From an uncultured Eubacteriales bacterium (GTDB lineage Bacteria > Bacillota > Clostridia > HGM11514), in assembly GCA_902492655.1 (NCBI GenBank), contig CABUMF010000006.1, positions 1 to 64,000 on the forward strand: a DNA stretch of 64,000 nucleotides, in the 5' to 3' direction. How positions within the stretch are numbered: position 1 is the first letter of the stretch; every line of letters begins with the position of its first letter. The position numbers were made by a program, and so were the translations under genes. The notes below the pieces were generated by a model, which worked only from the letters and a program-made list of their open reading frames with translations, searched no databases and was not told the DNA's origin. This document shows positions 43,877 to 53,507 of this stretch, piece by piece.

Positions 43877-45346
43877 ATGACTACAATTGAAAAGCAGAAT
43901 GATTTGCAGACGCGCAAAGATGCTTTAGTGCATAACGGCAGGAAAAATTCCGCCGGAAAGCTCTTGGCTCGTGAGCGTATCGCAAAAGTTTTCGACGAAG
44001 GAAGCTTCGTTGAAATCGCAGCAATGCTTGGTACCGACGGTGAAGGCGTTGTCACCGGTCACGGTACGATTGACGGCAGACTTGCTTATGCATATGCTCA
44101 GGACTTTACCGTTATGAGCGGTGCTGTCGGCAAACTGCACGCAGAGAAAATATGCAACATTATGGATATGGCGCTTAAAACAGGTGCTCCCATAATTGCA
44201 ATTCTTGACTCAAACGGAGCAAGAATTTCCGACGGAATTGAAGTAATTTCCGGTTATGCCAAAATTTATAAAATGGCATCCTTATGTTCAGGTGTAATTC
44301 CGCAGATTTCTATAATTGCCGGTCCTTGCGCAGGCGGTGCTTCCTTTGCTCCGGCACTTTCCGATTTTGTGTTCTATGTTAAGGGGCAGGGTAAGCTGTT
44401 CCTGCACAGCCCTGAAATGATTGAGTCCGCAAGCGGCGATAAAGAAAGCGTTTGCCCTTGTGAAAATGGTACAACTCACTTTGAATTTGAGTCCGAAGAC
44501 GAATGCTTCACAGCTGTAAAGAAGGTATTTTCCTACCTTCCTTCAAACAACCTTTGCGAATCGGAAAATGTTGTTACGGACGATATAAACAGGGTTTCTG
44601 CGGAGCTTAATTCCATTGTTCCCGATAATTCCGATGCTCCTTATGATGTTAAGACGGTTATCGAGCAGATTGTTGATGCGGCTTCATTTATCGAGGTGCA
44701 AAAAAACTATGCAAAGAATATTGTTATAGGTCTTGGAAGATTGAACGGTAATACTGTCGGAATTATTGCAAATCAGCCTGCCGAAAAAGACGGAAAGCTC
44801 AATATAAATGCTTGCGAAAAGGCAACTCGTTTTATTAATATGTGCGATGCCTTTAACATCCCCGTTGTTACGCTTACCGATGTTCCGGGCTTTACAGTTT
44901 GCAAGTGTCAGGAAAAGCTGGGTGTTTCAAACCACGCCGCCGCTTTGATTTACGCTTATGCAAACGCTACTGTTCCTAAGGTAAATGTCATTTTGAGGAA
45001 GGCATACGGCAGTGCTTATGCAGTAATGTGCAGTAAGGAAGCCGGCGCTGACATTGTTTACGCTTGGCCTACAGCCGAAATTGCTGTTATGGGCATTGAG
45101 GGTGCTTCTGAAATTATGTATAACGACGAAATTGCCGCTTCAAGCGATCCGATCAAGGCTCGCGAAGAAATGGTTAATAAGTATAAGGAAGAATATGCAA
45201 GCCCGTACATTGCCGCAAAATGCGGAAGCATTGACGATGTAATAGAGCCTGATGCTACAAGACCTATGATTATTTCAGCTCTTGAAGCTCTGGCAACAAA
45301 GAGAGTTACTTTACCTGCAAAAAAACACGGCAATATGCCTTTATAA
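43877..45346 (+). CDS. mmdA: Acyl-CoA carboxyltransferase subunit (MmdA/PccB type)
   Basis: Crotonase-fold carboxyltransferase of 489 residues that exchanges a carboxyl group between an acyl-CoA (propionyl/methylmalonyl-CoA is the usual guess) and biotin. Motifs: RKNSAGKLLARERI, GTIDGRLAYAYAQDFTVMSG, the oxyanion-region AGPCAGGASFAPALSDF, TLTDVPGFTVCKCQEKLGVS and RKAYGSAYAVMCSKEAGAD. It is slightly shorter than typical MmdA, and VPGFTVCKCQ replaces the common PGFLPGTxQE, so the acyl group is uncertain. ATG 43877 follows CGGAGGT. First gene of a five-gene biotin-dependent operon. Confidence 0.9.
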   Translation: MTTIEKQNDLQTRKDALVHNGRKNSAGKLLARERIAKVFDEGSFVEIAAMLGTDGEGVVTGHGTIDGRLAYAYAQDFTVMSGAVGKLHAEKICNIMDMALKTGAPIIAILDSNGARISDGIEVISGYAKIYKMASLCSGVIPQISIIAGPCAGGASFAPALSDFVFYVKGQGKLFLHSPEMIESASGDKESVCPCENGTTHFEFESEDECFTAVKKVFSYLPSNNLCESENVVTDDINRVSAELNSIVPDNSDAPYDVKTVIEQIVDAASFIEVQKNYAKNIVIGLGRLNGNTVGIIANQPAEKDGKLNINACEKATRFINMCDAFNIPVVTLTDVPGFTVCKCQEKLGVSNHAAALIYAYANATVPKVNVILRKAYGSAYAVMCSKEAGADIVYAWPTAEIAVMGIEGASEIMYNDEIAASSDPIKAREEMVNKYKEEYASPYIAAKCGSIDDVIEPDATRPMIISALEALATKRVTLPAKKHGNMPL

Positions 45347-45362
45347 TCGGGAGGCGTTGTTC

Positions 45363-46160
45363 ATGAATAAAATCAAAAAGATTTCAGCTATTCTGTTGAC
45401 CGTTGCCGTTATACTTTCGTTGGCGATTCCTGCCTTGGCGGTCGGCTCTCAGCAGGCAGATGCGTCTCAGCCTTATACCTATGATGCAAAAAGCGGAACC
45501 TATACAATAATCTCTTTTTCGCAAATGGGTATGCAAAGTATCGGAGGCGGAATGTTCCAGGGTGCTGAAAGCATGACTCGTGAAGTGATTATTGAAGATG
45601 AGGGAATTACCGAAATTTCCGATTATGCGTTTCTTAATTGCTTCAGACTTGAAAAAGTTGTTATTCCGAAAACCGTAACTAAGATTTCAGAATCGGCATT
45701 TTACGGTTGTCCGGATTCACTTGTGATTTACGGTGAAAAGGGCAGTGCGGCGTCAAAGTTTGCCGATGAGTACGGCTATACCTTCAAAGAAAGCTCTTCT
45801 TCGGAAAGCAAGGATGTTGAAGGTAAAATATCTACCGGTATAGAGGTTACAATTCTCGGCGTAGGCGTTGTTTTCCTGATTCTGTTAATTCTTTGCTTTG
45901 TGCTTAAGCTCTTTGAGAAAATCTTTGCACAAAACAGCACAACCGCAGTTTCGGAAAGCATTCCGGCTCCCGTAGTGCCTGAGCCTGCAAAACAGCCCGC
46001 TTCGGACGAGGACGATACCGAGCTTGTGGCTGTAATCACTGCTGCTATAGCGGCAAGCCTTAATACAAGTACCTATAACCTTAAGATTAAATCTGTAAAG
46101 CGGCTTGCTTCTTCGTGGAAGCAGTCTGCGAGAATTCAGAATTTCAATAATAATTTTTAA
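45363..46160 (+). CDS. OadG/MmdD-like subunit fused to an extracellular leucine-rich-repeat domain
   Basis: A 265-residue protein with an unusual layout. Residues 1-26 are a signal peptide ending ALA. Residues about 72-140 are BspA/LRR_5-type repeats (GITEISDYAFLNCFRLEKVV, IPKTVTKISESAFYGC). Residues about 160-184 are one transmembrane helix, then a Pro-rich linker, and residues about 217-265 are the cytosolic tail typical of decarboxylase gamma/delta subunits (AVITAAIAASLNTSTYNLKI, SWKQSARIQNF). The tail and operon position indicate the small subunit that tethers the carboxyltransferase to the membrane pump. The LRR domain would face outward. ATG 45363 follows GGGAGG. Confidence 0.8.
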   Translation: MNKIKKISAILLTVAVILSLAIPALAVGSQQADASQPYTYDAKSGTYTIISFSQMGMQSIGGGMFQGAESMTREVIIEDEGITEISDYAFLNCFRLEKVVIPKTVTKISESAFYGCPDSLVIYGEKGSAASKFADEYGYTFKESSSSESKDVEGKISTGIEVTILGVGVVFLILLILCFVLKLFEKIFAQNSTTAVSESIPAPVVPEPAKQPASDEDDTELVAVITAAIAASLNTSTYNLKIKSVKRLASSWKQSARIQNFNNNF

Positions 46161-46177
46161 TTTGGGAGGATTAAATC

Positions 46178-46564
46178 ATGAGAAAGTTCGTTGTTAATGT
46201 AAATGGTAAATCATATGAAGTAGAGGTTGAAGAAGTAGGCGCTTTAGCATCCGCTCCGGTTGTTTCACCTGCTCCTTCGGCAGCACCCGCACCGGTGTCG
46301 GCACCTAAGGCAGCTCCCGCTGCTCCTGCGCAGTCTTCGGCACCTGCCGGCGCAACAACAGTCAACTCGCCTATGCCCGGAACTATTATGTCGGTTGCCG
46401 TTAAGGTTGGCGATGCCGTTAAGAGCGGTGATGTTCTCTGCGTTCTCGAAGCTATGAAAATGGAAAACGAAATCGTTGCTCCGAGTGACGGTACCGTTGC
46501 TTCCGTAAATGTCAGCCAGGGTCAGTCTGTAAACTCCGGAGACCTTCTTATATCACTTTCTTAA
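46178..46564 (+). CDS. mmdC: Biotin carboxyl carrier subunit of the decarboxylase
   Basis: A 128-residue carrier. An N-terminal segment RKFVVNVNGKSYEVEVEEV is followed by a 55-residue Ala/Pro hinge and a biotinyl domain (about 58-128) with the biotinylated lysine in LEAMKMENEIV and ending SGDLLISL. It shuttles the carboxyl group between the carboxyltransferase(s) and the membrane beta subunit. Strong GGGAGG site. It is the only biotin carrier in the operon, so both carboxyltransferases presumably share it. Confidence 0.95.
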   Translation: MRKFVVNVNGKSYEVEVEEVGALASAPVVSPAPSAAPAPVSAPKAAPAAPAQSSAPAGATTVNSPMPGTIMSVAVKVGDAVKSGDVLCVLEAMKMENEIVAPSDGTVASVNVSQGQSVNSGDLLISLS

Positions 46565-46602
46565 TCTTGATTTTGATATACTGATGTGAAGGAGGAATTT
46601 CT

Positions 46603-47793
46603 TTGGAATTAATTAACGGTTTTATAGACTTTTTTAAGAACACAGCAATTGCCGACATGATTATCAACATGGACGGAATTGATGCACTGAAAACCATAGC
46701 TATGATTGCAATTTCCTGTGTTCTGCTGTACCTTGCGATTGTAAAGCAATTTGAACCGCTTCTTCTTTTGCCGATCGCATTCGGTATGCTTCTTGCAAAC
46801 ATTCCGCTTGGCGGTATGATGCATCCGGAGTGGTATGTGGGTTCAAGCATCGACTACGGCAAGGTTCTCCATGAAGGCGGTTTGTTGGATTTATTGTATT
46901 TGGGTGTTAAACTCGGAATATATCCTCCGCTCATTTTCCTGGGAATCGGCGCTATGACGGACTTCGGTCCCCTTATAGCAAACCCGAAGGGCATTCTCCT
47001 CGGTGCTGCAGCTCAGGTTGGTGTTTTCTTAACCTTTTTGGGCGCAATTTTCCTTGGATTCAATATGCTTGAAGCTTGCGCAATAGGTATTATCGGCGGT
47101 GCTGACGGTCCTACGGCTATATTTGTAACCAAATCTCTCGCGCCGCACCTTTTACCGGCAATTGCTATCGCCGCATATTCATACATGGCTCTCGTTCCTA
47201 TCATTCAGCCTCCGATTATGAAGGCACTTACGACTAAAAAAGAGCGTATGATTGTGATGAAGCAGTTAAGACCTGTAAGCCAGAAGGAAAAAATCATTTT
47301 CCCTATTGTTGTTTCGATTGTTGTTCTTCTGCTTGTTCCCGATGCAACATCGCTTATCGGTATGCTTATGCTCGGTAACCTCATGAAGGAAAGCGGAGTA
47401 GTTGACAGAATCAGCAAAACAGCTCAGAATGAGCTTATGAATATTATTACAATATTCCTCGGTGTTACGGTCGGTGCTACCGCAACTGCGGATATGTTCC
47501 TTACAGCTAACACAATTAAAATCATTGTGCTCGGTCTTTTGGCATTTTCAATCAGCACAGCAAGCGGTACTCTGTTTGGCAAATTGATGTGTCATCTTAC
47601 AGGCGGAAAGGTTAATCCTTTAATAGGCTCGGCAGGTGTTTCGGCTGTTCCTATGGCAGCGAGAGTATCTCAGAAGGTCGGTCAGGAGGAAAATCCTTCA
47701 AACTTTCTGCTTATGCACGCTATGGGACCGAACGTTGCAGGTGTTATCGGCTCGGCAGTTGCCGCAGGCGTATTCCTTGCACTTTACAAATAA
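46603..47793 (+). CDS. oadB: Sodium-translocating decarboxylase beta subunit
   Basis: Integral membrane subunit (396 residues, about ten helices) that decarboxylates carboxybiotin and pumps sodium ions outward. Motifs: [34 protein letters not shown] with the Asp linked to sodium transport, [15 protein letters not shown] and the closing [19 protein letters not shown]. The start is TTG with GGAGG at about 46590. MmdB, OadB and GcdB cannot be told apart by sequence reading. Confidence 0.95.
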   Translation: MELINGFIDFFKNTAIADMIINMDGIDALKTIAMIAISCVLLYLAIVKQFEPLLLLPIAFGMLLANIPLGGMMHPEWYVGSSIDYGKVLHEGGLLDLLYLGVKLGIYPPLIFLGIGAMTDFGPLIANPKGILLGAAAQVGVFLTFLGAIFLGFNMLEACAIGIIGGADGPTAIFVTKSLAPHLLPAIAIAAYSYMALVPIIQPPIMKALTTKKERMIVMKQLRPVSQKEKIIFPIVVSIVVLLLVPDATSLIGMLMLGNLMKESGVVDRISKTAQNELMNIITIFLGVTVGATATADMFLTANTIKIIVLGLLAFSISTASGTLFGKLMCHLTGGKVNPLIGSAGVSAVPMAARVSQKVGQEENPSNFLLMHAMGPNVAGVIGSAVAAGVFLALYK

Positions 47794-47813
47794 ATAATGG
47801 GAGGTAAACTAAA

Positions 47814-49211
47814 ATGGCTAAGGTAGGTATTACCGAAACTATATTAAGAGATGCTCATCAGTCTTTGATTGCTACAAGAATGACTACGGAAGAAATGCTT
47901 CCTATCATAGATAAGCTTGATAAGGTTGGTTATCACTCGCTTGAAGCATGGGGAGGCGCAACCTTTGATTCGTGTATGCGTTTTCTCAATGAGGATCCGT
48001 GGGAAAGGCTGAGAAAAATCAGAGCTGCTGCTAAAAACACAAAGCTCCAAATGCTTTTCAGAGGTCAGAATATCCTCGGCTACAGACATTATTCAGATGA
48101 TGTTGTTCAGTATTTTGTTCAGAAATCAATCGCCAACGGTATTGATATATTAAGAATTTTCGACGCACTTAACGATGTGAGAAACCTTAAATGTGCGATT
48201 GACGCTTGTAAGAAAGAAGGCGGTCATGTCCAGGCTGCGATTTCATATACAATAAGCCCCGTTCACAACAACGATTATTTTGCAAGCCTTGCAAAAGAGC
48301 TTGAGAACATGGGCGCGGATTCCATTTGTATAAAGGATATGGCAGGTCTTTTGCTCCCGTATGAGGCATATGACCTTGTAACAAAGCTTAAATCTACGGT
48401 TAAAATCCCGATTCAGCTTCATACTCATTATACAAGCGGTGTCGCTTCAATGACTTATCTTAAGGCTATTGAAGCCGGTGTTGATGTAGTTGACACAGCA
48501 ATTTCAGCACTCGCACTGGGCACATCTCAGCCTGCAACCGAACCTATGGTTGCCGCTCTTTCCGGCACTCCTTACGATACCGGAATTTCGCTTGACAGCT
48601 TCAACGGTATAACCGAATACTTTAAGGATCTCCGTGAAAAATATCTTGCATCCGGACTTCTGGACCCGAAGGTGCTCGGAGTTAATGTTAACACATTGCG
48701 CTATCAGGTTCCGGGCGGTATGCTTTCAAATCTTATTTCGCAGCTCAAAGAGCAGGGCAAAGCAGAAAAGCTTGACGAGGTTCTTGAGGAAGTTCCGAGA
48801 GTCAGAAAAGACGCAGGATATCCTCCTCTCGTTACACCCACAAGTCAGATCGTGGGAACTCAGGCTGTATTCAATGTGCTTGCAGGCGAAAGATATAAGA
48901 TTGTCACCAAGGAATTTAAAGGTCTTATAAAGGGCGAGTATGGCAAGACTCCTGTTGAAATCTCTGATGAAATCAAAAAGAAAATCATCGGCGATGACAA
49001 GCAGATTACTTGCAGACCTGCCGATAACTTAAAGCCCGAGCTTGAAACACTTCGCAAAGAAATGAATGAATACTTCGAGCAGGACGAGGATGTACTTTCG
49101 TATGCACTTCTGCCTCAGGTTGCAAAGAAATTCTTTGAATTCAGGCGTGCGGGAAAATACGGTATTGAGCCCGGTCTTGTAAATATGAACGATAAAACTC
49201 ATCCGGTATGA
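47814..49211 (+). CDS. oadA: Oxaloacetate/pyruvate carboxyltransferase subunit (OadA/5S type)
   Basis: HMGL-type TIM-barrel carboxyltransferase acting on pyruvate/oxaloacetate. 465 residues. Motifs: TILRDAHQSLIATRM with the metal-binding Asp, WGGATFDSCMRFL, IRIFDALND-like LRIFDALNDV, the catalytic Lys in CIKDMAGLLLPYE and the metal ligands in LHTHYTSG, then the conserved PGGMLSNL domain. It lacks the C-terminal biotinyl domain of long OadA proteins and so must use the separate carrier. Last gene of the operon, 20 bp after oadB. Confidence 0.95.
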   Translation: MAKVGITETILRDAHQSLIATRMTTEEMLPIIDKLDKVGYHSLEAWGGATFDSCMRFLNEDPWERLRKIRAAAKNTKLQMLFRGQNILGYRHYSDDVVQYFVQKSIANGIDILRIFDALNDVRNLKCAIDACKKEGGHVQAAISYTISPVHNNDYFASLAKELENMGADSICIKDMAGLLLPYEAYDLVTKLKSTVKIPIQLHTHYTSGVASMTYLKAIEAGVDVVDTAISALALGTSQPATEPMVAALSGTPYDTGISLDSFNGITEYFKDLREKYLASGLLDPKVLGVNVNTLRYQVPGGMLSNLISQLKEQGKAEKLDEVLEEVPRVRKDAGYPPLVTPTSQIVGTQAVFNVLAGERYKIVTKEFKGLIKGEYGKTPVEISDEIKKKIIGDDKQITCRPADNLKPELETLRKEMNEYFEQDEDVLSYALLPQVAKKFFEFRRAGKYGIEPGLVNMNDKTHPV

Positions 49212-49223
49212 TTTTAAGATTTA

Positions 49224-49246
49224 CGGGGCAGGATTAGCCTGCCCCG
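49224..49246 (+). terminator. Hairpin after oadA
   Basis: A 9-bp GC-rich perfect stem CGGGGCAGG/CCTGCCCCG with a 5-base loop, followed by AATTTCTATG. The T-run is weak, so partial readthrough into the RpiR gene, which has no obvious promoter of its own, is possible. Confidence 0.6.
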
Positions 49247-49268
49247 AATTTCTATGTGAGGGATTATT

Positions 49269-50129
49269 ATGAATAAGGACTTATTGATTAATATTGAGCA
49301 AAGGTATGATTCATTCAGCAAAGGACAGAAACACATTGCTGATTTTATTCTTGAGAAGTATGACAAGGCGGCTTACATCACTGCCGCAAAGCTCGGTTCA
49401 ATCGTCGGCGTAAGCGAATCCACCGTTGTCAGATTTGCAACGGAGCTCGGATTTGACGGATACCCTTCATTTCAAGCCGCACTTCGTGACATTATAAAGA
49501 CAAAACTTACCGCAGTGCAAAGAATGGAAATTGCGTCTGACAGGACGGACGAGCATCACATTTTGGAAGCAGTTCTTCAATCGGATATGGACAATCTTAA
49601 GAAAACCCTGGAGGATTCCGACAGCACCGTGTTCCAAAACGCCGTCCAGGCAATCCTCAAGGCAAAGAAAATATATATCCTGGGTGTAAGAAGCTCTGCC
49701 GCACTTGCAACCTTTTTGGGCTTCTATTTCAACCTTATTTTTGATAATGTCGTTTCCGTCCATACAAACAGCGTTAGCGAAATGTTCGAGCAGCTGTTCA
49801 GGGTGGGTGAGGATGATGTTGTTATCGGCATCAGCTTCCCGAGATATTCAAACCGAACAGTGACCGCACTCAAATATGCCAAGGACAAAAACGGGACTGT
49901 AATAAGCATTACCGACTCAAACAGCTCGCCCCTTGTGCCTTTTTCCGACTATTCTCTTACTGCCGGAAATAATATGGCGTCCTTCGTTGATTCGCTTGTT
50001 GCTCCCCTCAGCGTTATAAATGCGCTGATTTTTGCTGTTGGTATTCACAAGAAAAAAGATATATATAATAATTTTGAAACCTTGGAAGATATTTGGGATG
50101 AATACAATGTCTACGAAAAAAACGAATAA
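49269..50129 (+). CDS. RpiR/MurR-family transcriptional regulator
   Basis: A 286-residue regulator with an N-terminal HTH_6 domain (KGQKHIADFILEKYDKAAYI, LGSIVGVSESTVVRFATELG) and a C-terminal SIS domain for a phosphosugar ligand (YILGVRSSAALATFLGFYF, DDVVIGISFPRYSNRTV, VISITDSNSSPLVPFSDY). It likely senses a sugar phosphate; the target is not evident, although the upstream decarboxylase operon and the downstream flavoprotein are its neighbours. GTGAGGGATT precedes the ATG. Overlaps the next gene by 23 bases. Confidence 0.92.
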   Translation: MNKDLLINIEQRYDSFSKGQKHIADFILEKYDKAAYITAAKLGSIVGVSESTVVRFATELGFDGYPSFQAALRDIIKTKLTAVQRMEIASDRTDEHHILEAVLQSDMDNLKKTLEDSDSTVFQNAVQAILKAKKIYILGVRSSAALATFLGFYFNLIFDNVVSVHTNSVSEMFEQLFRVGEDDVVIGISFPRYSNRTVTALKYAKDKNGTVISITDSNSSPLVPFSDYSLTAGNNMASFVDSLVAPLSVINALIFAVGIHKKKDIYNNFETLEDIWDEYNVYEKNE

Positions 50130-51333
50130 TTATGATACGATAATAATAGGTGGAGGCGCGGCAGGTCTTATGGCGGCATACGCTTGCGTTAAAGAGGGTA
50201 AAAAAACCGCAGTTTTTGAAAGAAATGACCGCCTCGGAAAAAAGCTTTTGATTACGGGGAAGGGCAGATGCAACATTACAAACGCTGCCGACATATCCGA
50301 GTTTATTGATAATGTGCCCGTAAACAGTAATTTTCTTTACAGTGCTTTTTACACCTTTACCAATGACGATCTTATTAAGCTTTTGAACGAAAACGGACTT
50401 GAAACAAAGGTTGAAAGGGGCAAAAGAGTTTTCCCAAAATCCGACAAATCGGCAGATGTATTAAATACACTTTATAGGCTTGCTTCGGGAAGTGATTTTT
50501 ACTTTAATACCCGTGTGAAATCCGTTATAACAAAAGACGGAGCGGCAATAGGCATTGAAAGTAGTGACGGCAGTAAATTCTTCGCCGAAAAAATCATTGT
50601 TGCAACAGGAGGTAAGTCCTATCGGGCAACGGGTTCTACAGGTGACGGATATAAAATAGCGGAGGCTCTCGGGCACACCATAGTTGAGCCAAAGCCCTCT
50701 CTCGTTCCCCTTGAAACAGAAGAAATCTATGACCTTATGGGGTTATCGCTTAAAAATGTCGGAATCAAGATTATCGACAAAAACGGCAAATCCGTTTATG
50801 AAGATTTCGGCGAAATGGTGTTTACACATTTCGGAGTGTCAGGTCCCATTATATTAAGCGCAAGCTCTCATATTAGAAAAATTGACGGTCATAGGCTTAT
50901 AATCGACCTGAAACCCGCATTGACCTTTGAACAGCTCGATGCAAGAATACTGAGAGATTTTGAAGCATTTTCAAGAAAAAACTTTTCACATGCTCTCGAT
51001 GAGCTGATTCCAAAAAAGCTCATACCCGTTATTATCAAATTATCCGAAATTCCGCCGGAAACAAAGATTCATCAGATAACAAAGGAACAAAGGCACGCTC
51101 TGCTTAGTATAATTAAGGGCTTAACCTTTACGATTAAGAAAATGCGCCCCATTGATGAAGCGATTATAACCTCCGGCGGCGTTAAGGTCACCGAAATTAA
51201 CCCGTCTACCATGGAGTCGAAAATCGTATCTAATTTGTATTTTGCCGGAGAAGTCATTGATGTTGACGCATATACCGGCGGATTTAATTTGCAAATTGCT
51301 TTTTCTACAGGGTATTTGGCAGGAATTTCATAA
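50107..51333 (+). CDS. NAD(P)/FAD-dependent oxidoreductase, HI0933/YhiN family
   Basis: A flavoprotein of 408 residues. The FAD-binding GxGxxG region is TIIIGGGAAGLMAAYACVKE, followed by RLGKKLLITGKGRCNITN, the family signature, TGGKSYRATGSTGDGYKIAE and the C-terminal FAGEVIDVDAYTGGFNLQIA. The reaction of this family is not well established. I place the start at ATG 50107 inside the rpiR gene because homology begins there and GGATGA is at good spacing. Confidence 0.9.
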   Translation: MSTKKTNNYDTIIIGGGAAGLMAAYACVKEGKKTAVFERNDRLGKKLLITGKGRCNITNAADISEFIDNVPVNSNFLYSAFYTFTNDDLIKLLNENGLETKVERGKRVFPKSDKSADVLNTLYRLASGSDFYFNTRVKSVITKDGAAIGIESSDGSKFFAEKIIVATGGKSYRATGSTGDGYKIAEALGHTIVEPKPSLVPLETEEIYDLMGLSLKNVGIKIIDKNGKSVYEDFGEMVFTHFGVSGPIILSASSHIRKIDGHRLIIDLKPALTFEQLDARILRDFEAFSRKNFSHALDELIPKKLIPVIIKLSEIPPETKIHQITKEQRHALLSIIKGLTFTIKKMRPIDEAIITSGGVKVTEINPSTMESKIVSNLYFAGEVIDVDAYTGGFNLQIAFSTGYLAGIS

Positions 51334-51339
51334 AAACTA

Positions 51340-51368
51340 TTGATTTGATTTCGATTTTAATGTATAAT
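51340..51368 (+). promoter_or_regulatory. Promoter of galU
   Basis: TTGATT (51340-51345), 17 bp, TATAAT (51363-51368), 29 bp before the galU start. Confidence 0.78.
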
Positions 51369-51397
51369 TATATTATAATTTTTTAGGAGGATTGCAC

Positions 51398-52261
51398 ATG
51401 AAAGTTAAGAAAGTGGTTATACCTGCCGCAGGTCTCGGTACAAGATTTCTCCCTGCTACAAAGGCTGAACCCAAAGAAATGCTCCCGATTGTTGACAAGC
51501 CCACAATCCAGTATATTGTTGAAGAAGCTATTGCTTCCGGGATTGAGGATATAATAATTATTACCGGACGCACCAAGCGTTCCATAGAGGACCATTTTGA
51601 TAAATCATACGAGCTTGAGTCCGAGCTTGAAAAGCATAACAAAACAGAGCTTCTTGAGCTCACTCGCGGTATTTCAAATATGGCAAATATCTTTTATGTA
51701 AGGCAAAAGGAGGCGCTCGGGCTCGGTCATGCCATTCTCTGTGCAAAAGCTCTTGTAAACAACGAGCCCTTTGCCGTTATGCTCGGCGATGATGTTGTTG
51801 ATTCGCAAAAGCCTTGCTTAAAACAGCTCATTGATGTATATGAAGAATACGGCTCTACCGTGCTCGGTGTACAGAAAGTTCCGGAAAGCGACACCCATAT
51901 GTACGGTATTGTTGACGGAGTTCAGATTGCAGACAGAGTATATGATGTTAAAAATCTTGTGGAAAAGCCTGCTATCGGTACATCTCCCTCTAATATTGCA
52001 ATCCTCGGACGATATGTTATCAACCCCGATATTTTCGGGTATCTCGACACTCAAACCCCCGGTGCCGGCGGTGAAATTCAGCTGACGGACGCTCTCAAAC
52101 GCCAAATGCTGAACGAGAAAATGATTGCATATAATTTTGAAGGAAGACGCTACGATGTCGGAAATAAGCTCGGATTTCTTCAGGCAACCGTTGAGTTTGC
52201 ACTTAAACGGGACGATTTGAAGGACGATTTCAAGGCTTATCTTAAAACTCTAAACATTTAG
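51398..52261 (+). CDS. galU: UTP-glucose-1-phosphate uridylyltransferase
   Basis: Makes UDP-glucose from glucose 1-phosphate and UTP for glycolipids, wall polymers and exopolysaccharide. Nucleotidyltransferase fold with [72 protein letters not shown] and [11 protein letters not shown]. 287 residues. ATG 51398 follows AGGAGG; a TTG 6 bases earlier sits too close. Followed 11 bp later by the AI-2E-family permease. Confidence 0.95.
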   Translation: MKVKKVVIPAAGLGTRFLPATKAEPKEMLPIVDKPTIQYIVEEAIASGIEDIIIITGRTKRSIEDHFDKSYELESELEKHNKTELLELTRGISNMANIFYVRQKEALGLGHAILCAKALVNNEPFAVMLGDDVVDSQKPCLKQLIDVYEEYGSTVLGVQKVPESDTHMYGIVDGVQIADRVYDVKNLVEKPAIGTSPSNIAILGRYVINPDIFGYLDTQTPGAGGEIQLTDALKRQMLNEKMIAYNFEGRRYDVGNKLGFLQATVEFALKRDDLKDDFKAYLKTLNI

Positions 52262-52272
52262 GAAGTGATACT

Positions 52273-53466
52273 TTGAAAATAAATTGGAATAACAAGTATC
52301 TTACAATTTCCGTATATTCGCTTATAGTTGTTGCATTAAGTATTGTTATTTATAAGCTTTTGCAGGGCGTATCCGATTACAGTGCTTTTTTCGACTCTGT
52401 AATTGCAATCGTTAAGCCTATTATTTACGGAATAGTTTTGGCTTATATTCTTTCGCCGATTGAAAAGCTTTTTGAATATAAGCTTTTACCTAAGGTGTTC
52501 AAAAAAAGAAGTAAAAAACTGATAAGATACCTTAGCATAGGCATTGCATATCTTTTGTTTGTAATAGCTTTTTCTCTCGTGCTTTACATTGCGGTTCCTC
52601 AGCTTTTGGAAAGCATAAACAGAATAATCGTTTCCATACCGATGTATGTTGTTAATGTTCAGAATTGGTTCAATTCATTTATGGAAACAAAAATCGGAAA
52701 GCTTATAGGCAATAATATTGATATGTCGAGCGTAAACTTTCAGAGTATATTTACAAATCTCCAGGATATGCTCAATTCTTCGTTCATTGCCGTCAAGAGC
52801 ACACTTTCCGCTTTTGTCGAAATGCTGTTTAACATCATAGTTGCAGTTGCGATTTCGGTTTATCTTCTTGTGGACCGCGAGATCTATTTCAAACAATTCA
52901 GAAAGCTGATGTATGCATTCGGTAATAAGGATAAGGTTACAAATCTGTGTAAAGAATGTTATACGATTAAGGAAATCTTCAACAGCTTCATGTACGGTAA
53001 GCTTATAGAGTGCTTGATTGTAGGTATTGCGTGTTACATTGGCGTTGTAATTATGGGCGTTAACAATGCTCTTCTGATCAGTGTAATTGTCGGCATAACA
53101 AACTTTATCCCATATTTCGGGCCGTTTTTGGGTGCAATACCGGGCGTTATTCTGATATTCTTTGACGGTGAGAACGGAACAAACCCTACCATGACGCTTG
53201 TTTTTATCATTTTTATCCTGGTTCTTCAGCAACTGGACGGTAATGTTTTAGGCCCGAGAATTCAAGGAAAAAGCGTGGGACTTTCGTCCTTTTGGGTGCT
53301 CATTTCGGTTATCGTTTTCGGAGAATTTTTCGGAGTATGGGGAATGCTTCTGTCGGCTCCCGTATTTGCGGTTTTGATGTCTGCTTTAAGAGTCATTGTT
53401 AATAACAGACTTAAGCGAAATGACATTGATCCGTCTTCGGATTTCTATCAGGAAAAATCGGAATAA
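52273..53466 (+). CDS. AI-2E (PerM/YdiK)-family membrane protein
   Basis: A 397-residue membrane protein of the UPF0118/AI-2E exporter family. About eight hydrophobic helices, with a large middle soluble region (residues about 110-210) and conserved ISVIVGITNFIPYFGPFLGA, IFILVLQQLDGNVLGPRIQG and the closing ISVIVFGEFFGVWGMLLSAP. Members export AI-2 or act as sodium/proton antiporters; the substrate here is unknown. TTG start after GGAAGTGA. Probably co-transcribed with galU. Confidence 0.9.
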   Translation: MKINWNNKYLTISVYSLIVVALSIVIYKLLQGVSDYSAFFDSVIAIVKPIIYGIVLAYILSPIEKLFEYKLLPKVFKKRSKKLIRYLSIGIAYLLFVIAFSLVLYIAVPQLLESINRIIVSIPMYVVNVQNWFNSFMETKIGKLIGNNIDMSSVNFQSIFTNLQDMLNSSFIAVKSTLSAFVEMLFNIIVAVAISVYLLVDREIYFKQFRKLMYAFGNKDKVTNLCKECYTIKEIFNSFMYGKLIECLIVGIACYIGVVIMGVNNALLISVIVGITNFIPYFGPFLGAIPGVILIFFDGENGTNPTMTLVFIIFILVLQQLDGNVLGPRIQGKSVGLSSFWVLISVIVFGEFFGVWGMLLSAPVFAVLMSALRVIVNNRLKRNDIDPSSDFYQEKSE

Positions 53467-53474
53467 CATATTTT

Positions 53475-53506
53475 ATCACCTCATAGATTTTCTTTGAGGT
53501 GATTTT
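53475..53506 (+). promoter_or_regulatory. Hairpin that contains the next gene's ribosome binding site
   Basis: ATCACCTCA (53475-53483) pairs perfectly with TGAGGTGAT (53495-53503), loop of 11 bases, followed by TTTTC and the ATG at 53508. The 3' arm is the Shine-Dalgarno sequence GAGGTGAT. It is either a weak terminator for the permease gene or a translation-blocking hairpin. Confidence 0.6.
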
Positions 53507-53507
53507 C

